From an uncultured Flavobacteriales bacterium (GTDB lineage: Bacteria > Bacteroidota > Bacteroidia > Flavobacteriales_D > Sanyastnellaceae), in assembly GCA_905479395.1 (NCBI GenBank), contig CAJQMI010000039.1, forward strand, positions 1 through 60,008: a stretch of 60,008 nucleotides of DNA, read 5' to 3'. Under the pieces are notes generated by a model. It was given only the letters and a program-made list of their open reading frames with translations. It had not been told where the DNA came from and did no database searches. The stretch's first letter is position 1; the number at the start of each line of letters is the position of its first letter. The position numbers and the translations under genes were made by a program. Below, piece by piece: positions 8,101 through 16,847 of the stretch.

Positions 8101-10923
8101 ATGCCAAAGCTCTTTTGTGTCAACATCTTACTCATCGCTGCATTTCTAATTCCGAGTCATTTGGTTTCTCAAGTGGTCTGGACTGAACCCGCATTCCCAT
8201 CTGCAGATGACGAAGTCGTGCTCTACTTCAATAGCGCGCTCGGAAATGGTGAATTGATGGGGGTCATTCCTGTGTTCATTCATACAGGAGTTATCACATC
8301 CAATAGCTCGGGCCCATCGGACTGGCAAAATGTGCAAACCACCTGGGCAACATCAGACGCTTCCGCACTGCTGAGTCCTGAAGGAAATGGAGTTCATAGC
8401 TTTGATTTCAATGGTCTTTCACTTGCCGACTACTATGGAATAGATGAAGGTGAAGAAATTGAAAGCCTGGCCATGGTATTCAGAAATTCCTCTGGGAGCT
8501 TGGTGGGGCGGGCTGCCGATAACTCTGACATCTTTTATGCTGTGAGCAATGGAAGCTTCAGCGCTTCACTCCAGACACCTGCATTGGGATATGCCGTGCT
8601 TTCAATCGACGAAGAATTTGAAATCATCGGACAAGCGAGTGAATCAGGTGAGTTAAGCATTTCAATCAATGGCGAGATTGTCGCTAGCAATTCCGGTTCT
8701 GAAGTCACACATTTATTCACTGCTTCTGAAGGAGGACAGTACACCGTTGAGTTGATCGCAAATAATGGAAGCATCGCAGCCACAGACGTGGCAAGCATCT
8801 CTGTTTTACCAGATTCTCCAACAACAGGGTGGCCAACTGGAAATGGACAGGACGGCATCGAGTATCTCAGTGATTCATCTGTCAAGCTTCAATTGCACGC
8901 TCCTGGCAAAGACTTCGTCTTCGCAGTTGGTGACTTCAGTGATTGGGAATTGCGGTACGATTTCTTGATGACGCAAAGCCCTGATGGCAACAAGCATTGG
9001 ATTGAAATCGACGGATTAACACCCGGCGAAGAGTGCCGGTTTCATTACCACGTAATGCCCGATGACATGCGTGTCGCTGATCCCTATTCCGAAAAAATCC
9101 TGGACCCCTGGAATGATGGTTGGATTGCTGACGCAACCTACCCCGATCTACTGGCATTCCCCAACATGCTCACTGAAAACACACCTGTATCTGTGATGCA
9201 ACCTGGAATGCCTGAATTCAACTGGACGGATCAAGGCTTCACAAGGCCTGAGCAACGTTCATTGGTTATCTACGAGTTGCTCGTTCGTGACTTTACAGAT
9301 GAAGGCAATTTTCAGACCATTCTAGACACGTTGGATTACTTAGATCGCTTGGGCATCAATGCCATTGAATTCATGCCCGTAAACGAATTTAATGGCAATG
9401 ATAGCTGGGGATACAATCCGACATTCTTCTTGGCTCTGGACAAAGCTTACGGCACTTCTGAAGTGTTCAAAACGCTCATCAATGAGTGCCACAACCGTGG
9501 CATAGCCATTTTGCTCGATATCGTTCTAAATCATGCAGATTTTCCTCATCCATACTTAAAGCTTTATTGGGATGAAACCAGTTTCCAACCTGCAGCGAAC
9601 AACCCTTGGTTCAATGCAGTCGCACCGAATCCCGAAGCTTGGTTTTTTGACTGGAACCACGACAGTCCAATGACCAAGGAACACATGAAGCGAATCCTTG
9701 ATCACTGGGTGAATGAATTCCATGTGGATGGCTATCGCCTTGACTTCTCCAAAGGAATGACCCAAACGCCAGGTGACGGAAATGGCTACGACCAAAATCG
9801 CATCGACTTGCTCAATGAATATGCCAACCATCTTTGGCAGGACGACCCTGATTTATATATGATCCTAGAGCATTGGACTGAACTTTCCGAACAGCAAGCC
9901 CTCGTCGAAGATGGGTTCATGGTATGGGCAAATGCGACCTACGATTACAGTGAAGCAGCAATGGGCTACCCTTCCAACTTAAGTTGGGCCAGTTATCAAA
10001 ATCAGGGCATGAGCCAGCCGAGCATCGTATCGTATCCTGAAAGTCATGATGAAGAACGCATGATGTACAAGTGCTCTGAATTTGGCAACGGCTCGGGCGC
10101 TTATCAGATTGACGATCTCAACACTGCCCTGGAGCGCATGGAAGCCATTCAATGCTTTAACATCCTCCTGCCAGGACCCAAAATGATTTGGCAATTCGAG
10201 GAACTTGGATACGATTACTCCATCAATACTTGCAGTGACGGAGTGACCATAAGTGAAAACTGCCGCACAGAGTCAAAGCCTGTTCGTTGGGATTACCGGA
10301 ATAACCCCAACCGCTATCGGATTCATGAAGTTATTTCTGGCTTGTGCAAGCTAAAACATGACCATCCAGGCACATTCAATAGTCCCAACTATAACTGGGA
10401 CGTCAATGGATATGGGAAAAGACTCCACCTCAGCGGTGAGATGAATGCCGTTGTGGTTGCGAATTTTAAAGTTGACGCCATCGATATGATTCCGGGCTTT
10501 CAGCACACCGGAGAATGGTGGGATTACTTTACAGGAGAATCCATCAACGTGTCAGACATCAGTGCATTTATGAATTTTGCACCAGGTGAGTATCACGTTT
10601 ATGTTGATCAAACACTTGATTTCCCATCACCAGTGATAGAAACAGCGACTTATTCCATACCTGAGGCTCCTTCCCTCTATCCAAATCCGACGAACAACTA
10701 CGTTTTCTGGAAACTACCGATCGATCATGCTTCTCCGTATGACGTAAAAATTTCAAATCATTTGGGTCAGACCGTCAGGAAGCAGATTGGCCAACGAATG
10801 ATTGCGAGCGAATCCACGCTCGGAATTGATTGCAACGCGCTTCCTCGTGGGATTTACCTCATTCAAGTGAATCAAGGCAATCAGACATTCACCAGCCAGC
10901 TCTCCGTCCAGCCTCTTCGTTGA
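8101..10923 (+). CDS. secreted GH13 alpha-amylase family enzyme with CBM48-like module and T9SS tail
   Basis: 940 residues from the ATG at 8101; an upstream in-frame ATG at 8041 would bury the signal peptide (LFCVNILLIAAFLIPSHLVS). The N-terminal module of about 130 residues resembles that of the protein at 15984. Then comes a CBM48-like E-set (FAVGDFSDWE, FHYHVMPDD), the GH13 barrel, and a type A T9SS domain over the last ~75 residues (YPNPTNNYVFWKL, LPRGIYLIQV). The catalytic set is complete: Asp548 in GYRLDFSKG, Glu590 in ILEHWTE, Asp650 in ESHDEER, and region I is DIVLNHADF. It probably cuts starch or glycogen outside the cell and stays anchored to the surface. Whether it is an endo-amylase or a branching-type enzyme is not certain. 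Confidence 0.92.
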   Translation: MPKLFCVNILLIAAFLIPSHLVSQVVWTEPAFPSADDEVVLYFNSALGNGELMGVIPVFIHTGVITSNSSGPSDWQNVQTTWATSDASALLSPEGNGVHSFDFNGLSLADYYGIDEGEEIESLAMVFRNSSGSLVGRAADNSDIFYAVSNGSFSASLQTPALGYAVLSIDEEFEIIGQASESGELSISINGEIVASNSGSEVTHLFTASEGGQYTVELIANNGSIAATDVASISVLPDSPTTGWPTGNGQDGIEYLSDSSVKLQLHAPGKDFVFAVGDFSDWELRYDFLMTQSPDGNKHWIEIDGLTPGEECRFHYHVMPDDMRVADPYSEKILDPWNDGWIADATYPDLLAFPNMLTENTPVSVMQPGMPEFNWTDQGFTRPEQRSLVIYELLVRDFTDEGNFQTILDTLDYLDRLGINAIEFMPVNEFNGNDSWGYNPTFFLALDKAYGTSEVFKTLINECHNRGIAILLDIVLNHADFPHPYLKLYWDETSFQPAANNPWFNAVAPNPEAWFFDWNHDSPMTKEHMKRILDHWVNEFHVDGYRLDFSKGMTQTPGDGNGYDQNRIDLLNEYANHLWQDDPDLYMILEHWTELSEQQALVEDGFMVWANATYDYSEAAMGYPSNLSWASYQNQGMSQPSIVSYPESHDEERMMYKCSEFGNGSGAYQIDDLNTALERMEAIQCFNILLPGPKMIWQFEELGYDYSINTCSDGVTISENCRTESKPVRWDYRNNPNRYRIHEVISGLCKLKHDHPGTFNSPNYNWDVNGYGKRLHLSGEMNAVVVANFKVDAIDMIPGFQHTGEWWDYFTGESINVSDISAFMNFAPGEYHVYVDQTLDFPSPVIETATYSIPEAPSLYPNPTNNYVFWKLPIDHASPYDVKISNHLGQTVRKQIGQRMIASESTLGIDCNALPRGIYLIQVNQGNQTFTSQLSVQPLR

Positions 10924-10951
10924 AAAAAACACCCTACTTCGTGTTGTTTTT
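10923..10951 (+). terminator. candidate terminator or attenuator hairpin between the amylase gene and susC
   Basis: An A-rich arm ending in AACAC pairs with GTGTT-G-TTTTT across an 8-nt loop, with one bulged G. It sits directly at the amylase stop codon and ends in a T run. It could lower read-through into susC or act as an RNA processing site. The stem is A/T-rich and weak. Confidence 0.33.
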
Positions 10952-10996
10952 ACACCTTTTGACTGACTACATTGCAACAGCAACAAAACACAACCC

Positions 10997-13900
10997 ATGC
11001 TCAGACCAAGCCTTGTCGCATGCCTCCTCTTGTTCCTATCTCATGGACTTGACGCACAAAAACTGACTGGAATCGTCGTGGATTCGAATGGCAGTCCTCT
11101 TCCGGGAGCTTCCATGATTGCAGATGGCACCAATGGTCAATTCACGGATGCAGAAGGAAAATACAGTTTCACACTCGCATCGGGGACCCACCAGATTGTC
11201 TGCTCATACATTGGATACATTGCTCAAACAAAGTCTGTTGAAATCGGCTCAGCCAATCTAACGCTCAACTTTGCACTGGCTGATGACGCCGTTCTGATTG
11301 AGGACGTCGTGGTCGTCGGCTATGGTGTCCAGAGGAAAAAAGAAGTCACCGGAAGCATCGTACAGGTGAATTCAAAGCAAATAACGGGTGTCCAAACACC
11401 TTCTTTCGAAGCGGCTTTGCAAGGCCAAGCGGCAGGAGTTCAAGTCAGCCAATCATCCGGAGTTGCAGGCGCACCGTCTTTGATTCGCGTGCGTGGTGTG
11501 GCCTCTGTTTCTGCGGCTGGCGATCCGCTTTATGTGGTTGATGGAATCCCGATCACTCAAGAATATTTCTTACGCGGAAATTCTGGAGCGCTTAACAACA
11601 ATCCACTCGCCGCAATCAATCCGAATGACATCCAATCCGTAGAAATACTCAAGGACGCGGCTGCCACAGGCATTTATGGTTCTCGAGGGGCCAATGGTGT
11701 CATTTTAATTACAACGAAACGCGGAAAAAAAGGCACTTCGTTTGAATTCAGCACACGCACCGGAGTCGGCACGCCTGCCACACGTCCCAATATGATGGAT
11801 ACGGAAACGTACTTGGCGTTGCGTCAAGAAGCTTGGGAAAATGACGGTGGTACCGGATATGTGTGGCTACCGAACATGACCACTGTTTCCGACAATGCCG
11901 ATACCCGACAAGAAGCGTATCAACGTGCATTGCTAACCAATACAGATTGGGTGAATGAAACCGTTGGAGTTGGCGTCAAAAATGCTGTTAATTTTGGCGT
12001 TCGACATGGCACTGAACGATATAATTTCTATGCCGGAGTCTCCAAGGACAACAACGAAAGCTACCTCAGAGGCAACTCATATGATCGCACAAGTGCCCGG
12101 GTGAATTTCGATTGGAAGCCCACTCCAAAAACGAAAGTCTTGTTAAGCTCTTCCCTCAGCAGGGGTGAAAACAACCGCATTGACGCGGCATGGTCCGGTG
12201 GCCTTGGAGATGCAATGGCCAATGCATTGCCGTACTACCCTGTGCAATATGCTGAAGATGAATTGGATGCCAATGGCAATGTCACCCATGAAGCAGGTGA
12301 ATACTTCCTTTGGTTTGACGAATGGGGCGGAACGAAGAATCCGGTAGCTGTTCGTGAATTGAAAAAATGGAAAACCACAGAAGATCGCTCCATCAGCAAC
12401 GCTCAATTGATTTATTCTCCAATCGAGAATCTCAACTTGAAGGCCAGTGGTGGTTTCGACTACTTGCACCTCAAGGAAGACGTATTCAATCCAGGAGCAC
12501 TTTCCATCAACACAGATCTTGGAAGCGCGAGCCGCTACGCCAACTTTGTGTTGAATTGGAATTACAGTGCAACGGCCGATTACAGGCTGGAATTGGATGA
12601 CAAACAATCCTTGAGCTTCCTTCTAGGAAGTGAATTTCAAAGGACAGACAATTATGGTTATGGCTTGTTTTTCGGACAAGTGGAAGGTCCCATATTCGAG
12701 AGTGACTCTCTCAGTCTAGACGCCGATAGTGTCAACACGCGAAGAAATACCCCATCACAGCACAGCTTCCTCTCCTATTTTGGTCGTCTCAATTACAGCC
12801 TCAACGACCGGTACTTTTTCCAAGCGACAGCTCGGGTGGACGGGAGTTCGAGATTTGGTCGAGAAAGTCGCTACGGGTTCTTCCCTTCTATTTCTGCGGG
12901 CTGGGTAGTGTCTGATGAAGATTGGTTTCAAAGCAAAACCATCAGTTTCCTCAAAGTGCGATCGAGCATGGGCCTCACTGGAAATGCAGCTCTTCCTGAT
13001 TATGCCAGGTTCGGCACCTATTCTGCTGCAGACAATGGCACAACCTACGCAGGAGATTCCATTTTGTATCCGCTACAGCCAGAAAACCCCACGTTGCGCT
13101 GGGAAACATCACGCACCGTGGATGTCAGCGTCGAAATGGGGTTGTGGTCAGATCGTGTCACATTTGAACTCGCGGGTTACCACAAATACTCTACCGATGT
13201 CTTGATGAACGTGAGTACGCCAGCGAGTACAGGATTTACCAATTTCTGGGACAACGTTGGCACCATTTTAAATCGCGGCATTGAATTGTCCGTTAAATCT
13301 CGCAACACAATCGGCGCCTTGCAATGGACGACAGATTTGAATGTTGCGCGCAACTACAATGAATTGGTCAACATTGGGGAATACACACCTGACGCTGTCA
13401 GCGGCGGAACCAATGATTCGCGTGTCATCGTGGGGCGCCCTGTAGGATCATTCTACCTTGTGGAACACAGCCACGTAGACCCCGAAAATGGGCTTCCGGT
13501 GTACATCGATTTGAATGGCGAAGAAACCTATGATTACAACAATGACATTCGGAAATATGTCGGAGATGGCCTTCCCGAATTCATTGGTGGCTTTACAAAT
13601 GCGTTTAAATATGGAAACTGGGACCTCAGTGCGCTGGCTACTTTCAGTGTAGGCGCCAAAATCTTCGACTCATCAGCCAAGCGTCAATTGGGAGTGGTTA
13701 GCGGCTGGAACATGCGCACTGAAAAACTTGATCGTTGGCGACAACCTGGCGACGATGCCTTGTATCCGCGATTAACCCTGGATGAGACAACCTACAGTTT
13801 GCCTTCAGGATTTCCATGGTGGAATACCAGCTTATTCATTTATGATGCCTCTTACTTGCGGTTGCGCAACCTGACCATTGGTTACAATATCCCTCTGGAT

Positions 13901-14098
13901 GCAGCCAGCACGCTTCAAAACTGTCGAGTTTCCATCAATGCCACCAATCTTTTCACAATCACAAACTTTCCGGGGCTTGACCCAGAAGTCGTTCGCGATT
14001 TTGAAAATGCACAAGACCGGAACATGAGTCCAAACGTGACCTACCTCACACCACCACAGGAGCGATCCTTCACCCTCTCTGTTTCCACCAACTTCTAA
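10997..14098 (+). CDS. susC: SusC/RagA-family TonB-dependent outer-membrane transporter
   Basis: 1033 residues, normal for the family. The signal peptide ends near GLDAQ. A carboxypeptidase-regulatory-like domain covers about 22-105 (TGIVVDSNGSPLPGAS, CSYIGYIAQ). It is followed by the SusC motif EDVVVVGYGVQRKKEVTGS, a plug with SIRG-like RVRGVASVSA, DPLYVVDGIP and SVEILKDAAATGIYGSRGANGVI, and then the 22-strand barrel. The C-terminus ends in an aromatic strand (RSFTLSVSTNF). It would import oligosaccharides with the SusD partner 9 nt downstream, powered by TonB. With two GH13 genes in the locus, maltodextrins are the expected cargo. Confidence 0.96.
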   Translation: MLRPSLVACLLLFLSHGLDAQKLTGIVVDSNGSPLPGASMIADGTNGQFTDAEGKYSFTLASGTHQIVCSYIGYIAQTKSVEIGSANLTLNFALADDAVLIEDVVVVGYGVQRKKEVTGSIVQVNSKQITGVQTPSFEAALQGQAAGVQVSQSSGVAGAPSLIRVRGVASVSAAGDPLYVVDGIPITQEYFLRGNSGALNNNPLAAINPNDIQSVEILKDAAATGIYGSRGANGVILITTKRGKKGTSFEFSTRTGVGTPATRPNMMDTETYLALRQEAWENDGGTGYVWLPNMTTVSDNADTRQEAYQRALLTNTDWVNETVGVGVKNAVNFGVRHGTERYNFYAGVSKDNNESYLRGNSYDRTSARVNFDWKPTPKTKVLLSSSLSRGENNRIDAAWSGGLGDAMANALPYYPVQYAEDELDANGNVTHEAGEYFLWFDEWGGTKNPVAVRELKKWKTTEDRSISNAQLIYSPIENLNLKASGGFDYLHLKEDVFNPGALSINTDLGSASRYANFVLNWNYSATADYRLELDDKQSLSFLLGSEFQRTDNYGYGLFFGQVEGPIFESDSLSLDADSVNTRRNTPSQHSFLSYFGRLNYSLNDRYFFQATARVDGSSRFGRESRYGFFPSISAGWVVSDEDWFQSKTISFLKVRSSMGLTGNAALPDYARFGTYSAADNGTTYAGDSILYPLQPENPTLRWETSRTVDVSVEMGLWSDRVTFELAGYHKYSTDVLMNVSTPASTGFTNFWDNVGTILNRGIELSVKSRNTIGALQWTTDLNVARNYNELVNIGEYTPDAVSGGTNDSRVIVGRPVGSFYLVEHSHVDPENGLPVYIDLNGEETYDYNNDIRKYVGDGLPEFIGGFTNAFKYGNWDLSALATFSVGAKIFDSSAKRQLGVVSGWNMRTEKLDRWRQPGDDALYPRLTLDETTYSLPSGFPWWNTSLFIYDASYLRLRNLTIGYNIPLDAASTLQNCRVSINATNLFTITNFPGLDPEVVRDFENAQDRNMSPNVTYLTPPQERSFTLSVSTNF

Positions 14099-14107
14099 TT
14101 CCTTACC

Positions 14108-15472
14108 ATGAAATCTAAGATATTTTTCATTGTTACAGCGCTGCTGCTTGGTACGGTTTCTTGCGATCATTTGCTCGAATTTGAGCCTGGAGATGTAATT
14201 CTAGCTGAAGATGCAATCCGGAGTGCAGACGATTTGCAGCGCTTGTTGGTGAGCAATTATGACGTGCTAGCGAATCTTTATGGAGGCCGTGTGCAAATCG
14301 TGAATGAGCTGCGGGGACCTAATTTTGGAGCACCTGACAACAGCCTGGATTTCACGGCCGTCTACAACCGAGAGACCACGTTTTTCACAGGAATCAACGC
14401 TGGAATTTACACCGACTTCTACTATGCGATCTACCGATCGAACGTGGTGATTGAAAACTTCAGCATTGTGGAGGATTTGGCTGATGCCGATCGAACGCGG
14501 CTTGAGGCGGAAGCAAGATTCATTCGAGCCTTGTGCCATTGGGGAGCTGTAAAAATGTACGCAAAGCCTTTCGGTTACTCGCTGAGCAATGATCACGCAG
14601 GAGTCCCCTTGAGACTTGCCCCGAGTCAAGATCCGCTTCCGCGAGCTACTGTAAAAGAAGTATATGATCAGGTATTGGCTGACTTGGAATTTGCAGCAGC
14701 CAATTTGCCAGACCAAAATGGGCCTTACGCCACTCGAATGGCCGCTGAGTCCTACCTCGCTCAAGTGCATTTCCTCATGAGCAATCACGAACAATCTGCG
14801 GGCTATGCGTCCAGCGTAATCAGTTCAGATTTGTACTCACTGGACGGGGACTTGGACCGGTTCGAAACAGACATCATCAATCCCGAAACCATTTTTGGCA
14901 TTGTCAGCCAACCAAATGACTTCCGCAGCTCTTGGTTCCGGGATAATTTGCGGTCAGACAACACAAGCAACCCACAATTGGCTTTCAGCGAAGACTTTGC
15001 TTTTTTCATGAGCTTATCAGGAGCCGCAGATGGGCGTTCGGCCTGGTATACGCCCGGACCAAGAGCTTTGATCAATCGCTTCAATGACAAGGAATACTTC
15101 AACATCCCACTCTCTCACCTCACCTTGATGCACCTCATACGGGCCGAAAGCCTCGGCGAATTAAATCAAGATCTCTCGACGGCAATCGCTGACTTAAATG
15201 CAATTCGGGCAAGAGCTTATGGGACAGGAAACAATGAGATTGGCAGCGATGCCATGGCAGCAGAAATCATTGCAGCCGCGAGAGAAGAATATCGCAAAGA
15301 AACAGTTTGTGAAGGCACATGGATTGATCAATTGCTCCGACGCGGAGCATCGGGAGAGCCGATCTTCATTCGTGGAGCCCCTTGGGATTGCCCGGGTGTT
15401 TCCCTTCAATTTTCGAACAGTGAGACAACTGTGCAAGGCTTTGAACTGAACGAGGAAGGTGGCTGCCTATAA
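14108..15472 (+). CDS. susD: SusD/RagB-family starch-binding-type surface lipoprotein
   Basis: 454 residues. The signal peptide is type II with a lipidated Cys at residue 20 (LLGTVSC), followed by the typical FEPGDVILAEDAIRSADDL stretch in place of the usual LD-P-x-x-x. TPR-like helices follow: YRSNVVIENF, AEARFIRALCHWGAVKMYAKPFGY, and VPLRLAPSQDPLPRATVKEVYDQVLADLE in sections. The C-terminal region has AIADLNAIRARAYG, EYRKETVCEGTWIDQLLRRG. SusD proteins cap the SusC barrel and bind the glycan. It sits 9 nt after susC and 11 nt before the next lipoprotein gene, so co-transcription is likely. The protein is somewhat shorter than typical SusD (about 500-550). Confidence 0.95.
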   Translation: MKSKIFFIVTALLLGTVSCDHLLEFEPGDVILAEDAIRSADDLQRLLVSNYDVLANLYGGRVQIVNELRGPNFGAPDNSLDFTAVYNRETTFFTGINAGIYTDFYYAIYRSNVVIENFSIVEDLADADRTRLEAEARFIRALCHWGAVKMYAKPFGYSLSNDHAGVPLRLAPSQDPLPRATVKEVYDQVLADLEFAAANLPDQNGPYATRMAAESYLAQVHFLMSNHEQSAGYASSVISSDLYSLDGDLDRFETDIINPETIFGIVSQPNDFRSSWFRDNLRSDNTSNPQLAFSEDFAFFMSLSGAADGRSAWYTPGPRALINRFNDKEYFNIPLSHLTLMHLIRAESLGELNQDLSTAIADLNAIRARAYGTGNNEIGSDAMAAEIIAAAREEYRKETVCEGTWIDQLLRRGASGEPIFIRGAPWDCPGVSLQFSNSETTVQGFELNEEGGCL

Positions 15473-15483
15473 ATTCATGCAAA

Positions 15484-15987
15484 ATGAAAACGATGAATCA
15501 TACACGAAACTGGGCCTTTTTCCTGCTTTTGGGCACGGGAATTTGCTTCCTTGGTAGTTGCAAGCCCGAAACCAACGGGGACATCGGAGATCCCTTTGAC
15601 AAGGTCCAGGGCATGGTGGGCACTTGGGAGCTCAGTAGCTTCACCCAACAAGACTTGAACAGCCCCGTCAAGGAAGTCCGGGACTTAAGTGCTTTCTTCA
15701 TTGATGGAATCGTCACGCCAATCCAATTGACGTTTGGCGAGGATCGCTCTTATGGTGTGGCCATTGAAACGGGCAAAAACTATTTTGGGCCAGGCGGGAC
15801 TTGGGGCTTTGATGACGACCTCTACCCCACTTTCTTGCAACTGTACACTGCAACGGACACCCTTTCTTACAACTTAGGTGGAATGGTCAGAGAATTTGAT
15901 CAAACCATGCGCATCGAATACCGGAGAGAGTGTGAAGCGACTGAGACCAATATTTACACTTTTGAATTCAATCGAATCAACGGATGA
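15484..15987 (+). CDS. small lipoprotein in the Sus-like locus (DUF5004-like)
   Basis: 167 residues with a type II signal peptide and a lipobox at GSC (CFLGSCKPE). The mature part reads as a single beta-barrel-like domain starting MVGTWELSSF and ending YTFEFNRI, the pattern of the lipocalin-like DUF5004 family of Bacteroidota lipoproteins. No catalytic motif is visible. It is 11 nt after susD and overlaps the next gene by 4 nt (ATGA). By position it could be an accessory surface glycan-binding protein of the SusE/F kind, but nothing in the sequence proves binding. An alternative start 9 nt downstream would keep the signal peptide. Confidence 0.65.
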   Translation: MKTMNHTRNWAFFLLLGTGICFLGSCKPETNGDIGDPFDKVQGMVGTWELSSFTQQDLNSPVKEVRDLSAFFIDGIVTPIQLTFGEDRSYGVAIETGKNYFGPGGTWGFDDDLYPTFLQLYTATDTLSYNLGGMVREFDQTMRIEYRRECEATETNIYTFEFNRING

Positions 15988-16847
15988 ACAAGTTAAAAAC
16001 GCATGCGCTTTTCGCCTCAATCGCCATTGCATCCGGTGCTTTCACCGCGACAGCTCAAAAGGTGTACGTCTTACCTTCTCCGACCGATGCAAGTTCAGAG
16101 ATGACGCTGTTCATTGACATGAATCAAAGCGAAGATGGCATTCAAAACAATGGCCTATCGGGAATCATTGACGCACACCCAGATACGGCCATCTTTCTAT
16201 GGACATGGGACCCATCTGGACCAGCCGCTGGCAATGGTGATTGGGATAACTCTGCAAGCCATCAGCAACTGACCAAAGTGGGTCCGAAATTATATTCCAT
16301 GTCATTTATTCCAACAGAATATTATGGCGTCGATGGGCCGCAACTTTTTGCGCGTGGAATCTCATGCCTTGCCAAACTTCAAAATGGAATGGAAGCAGAA
16401 GGATTTCCGTTTGAGGCGAAATCAGAAGACATGCATGTTGATATCATACCAAAGCTTTGCGATGCTCGGCTATGCGTTTTTCCTGAATTGAGGGAGCCCG
16501 ATGACTATGTGACCATCACGTACGACAACAACAAGGAAACGATTTACGAGGGTTTGCAGGGCATGGGTGAGGATGACTGTTATATCTATCTTCTCGGCAA
16601 AGTTGACGCATTCACAAGCTATGAACTGACTCCTGAAAATGAAGTCGTTTTAAATCCAGCCTTGAAACTCGTTTCAATGGGAGATGGAAAGTTCAGAAGC
16701 ACGCTAATTCCTGAAGATATATTTGCCCCTATGCTTGCAGAAGGTGAATCCTTGAATGAAATCTGGTACTACATCGTTCGTGACGGATTCACGTACCCCC
16801 CAGGTCCACCACCGTTTGAAATCATTCCACTCTTGAATTGCGAGTGA
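15984..16847 (+). CDS. secreted two-module protein at the SusE position
   Basis: 287 residues with a type I signal peptide (ASIAIASGAFTATAQ). The mature protein appears to hold two copies of one beta-rich module: about 26-150 (P-x-D-A-S-S-E-M-T-L-F, then EYYGVDG) and about 160-285 (EPDDYVTITYDNN, then a final IWYYIVRDGFTYPP). The first module resembles the N-terminal part of the GH13 protein at 8101, which has ADYYGID at the matching place. This suggests a shared carbohydrate-binding or docking module. No enzyme motif, lipobox or T9SS tail is visible. It overlaps its upstream neighbour by 4 nt and the GH13 lipoprotein start by 1 nt. I do not know an experimentally defined family for it. Confidence 0.68.
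   Translation: MNKLKTHALFASIAIASGAFTATAQKVYVLPSPTDASSEMTLFIDMNQSEDGIQNNGLSGIIDAHPDTAIFLWTWDPSGPAAGNGDWDNSASHQQLTKVGPKLYSMSFIPTEYYGVDGPQLFARGISCLAKLQNGMEAEGFPFEAKSEDMHVDIIPKLCDARLCVFPELREPDDYVTITYDNNKETIYEGLQGMGEDDCYIYLLGKVDAFTSYELTPENEVVLNPALKLVSMGDGKFRSTLIPEDIFAPMLAEGESLNEIWYYIVRDGFTYPPGPPPFEIIPLLNCE

Noticed and set aside
12143-12607. Antisense open frame of 154 codons inside susC
   Set aside because: No family resemblance, no start context, and it lies opposite strongly conserved barrel sequence.
14267-14794. Antisense open frame of 175 codons inside susD
   Set aside because: A shadow of the SusD gene with no domain pattern.
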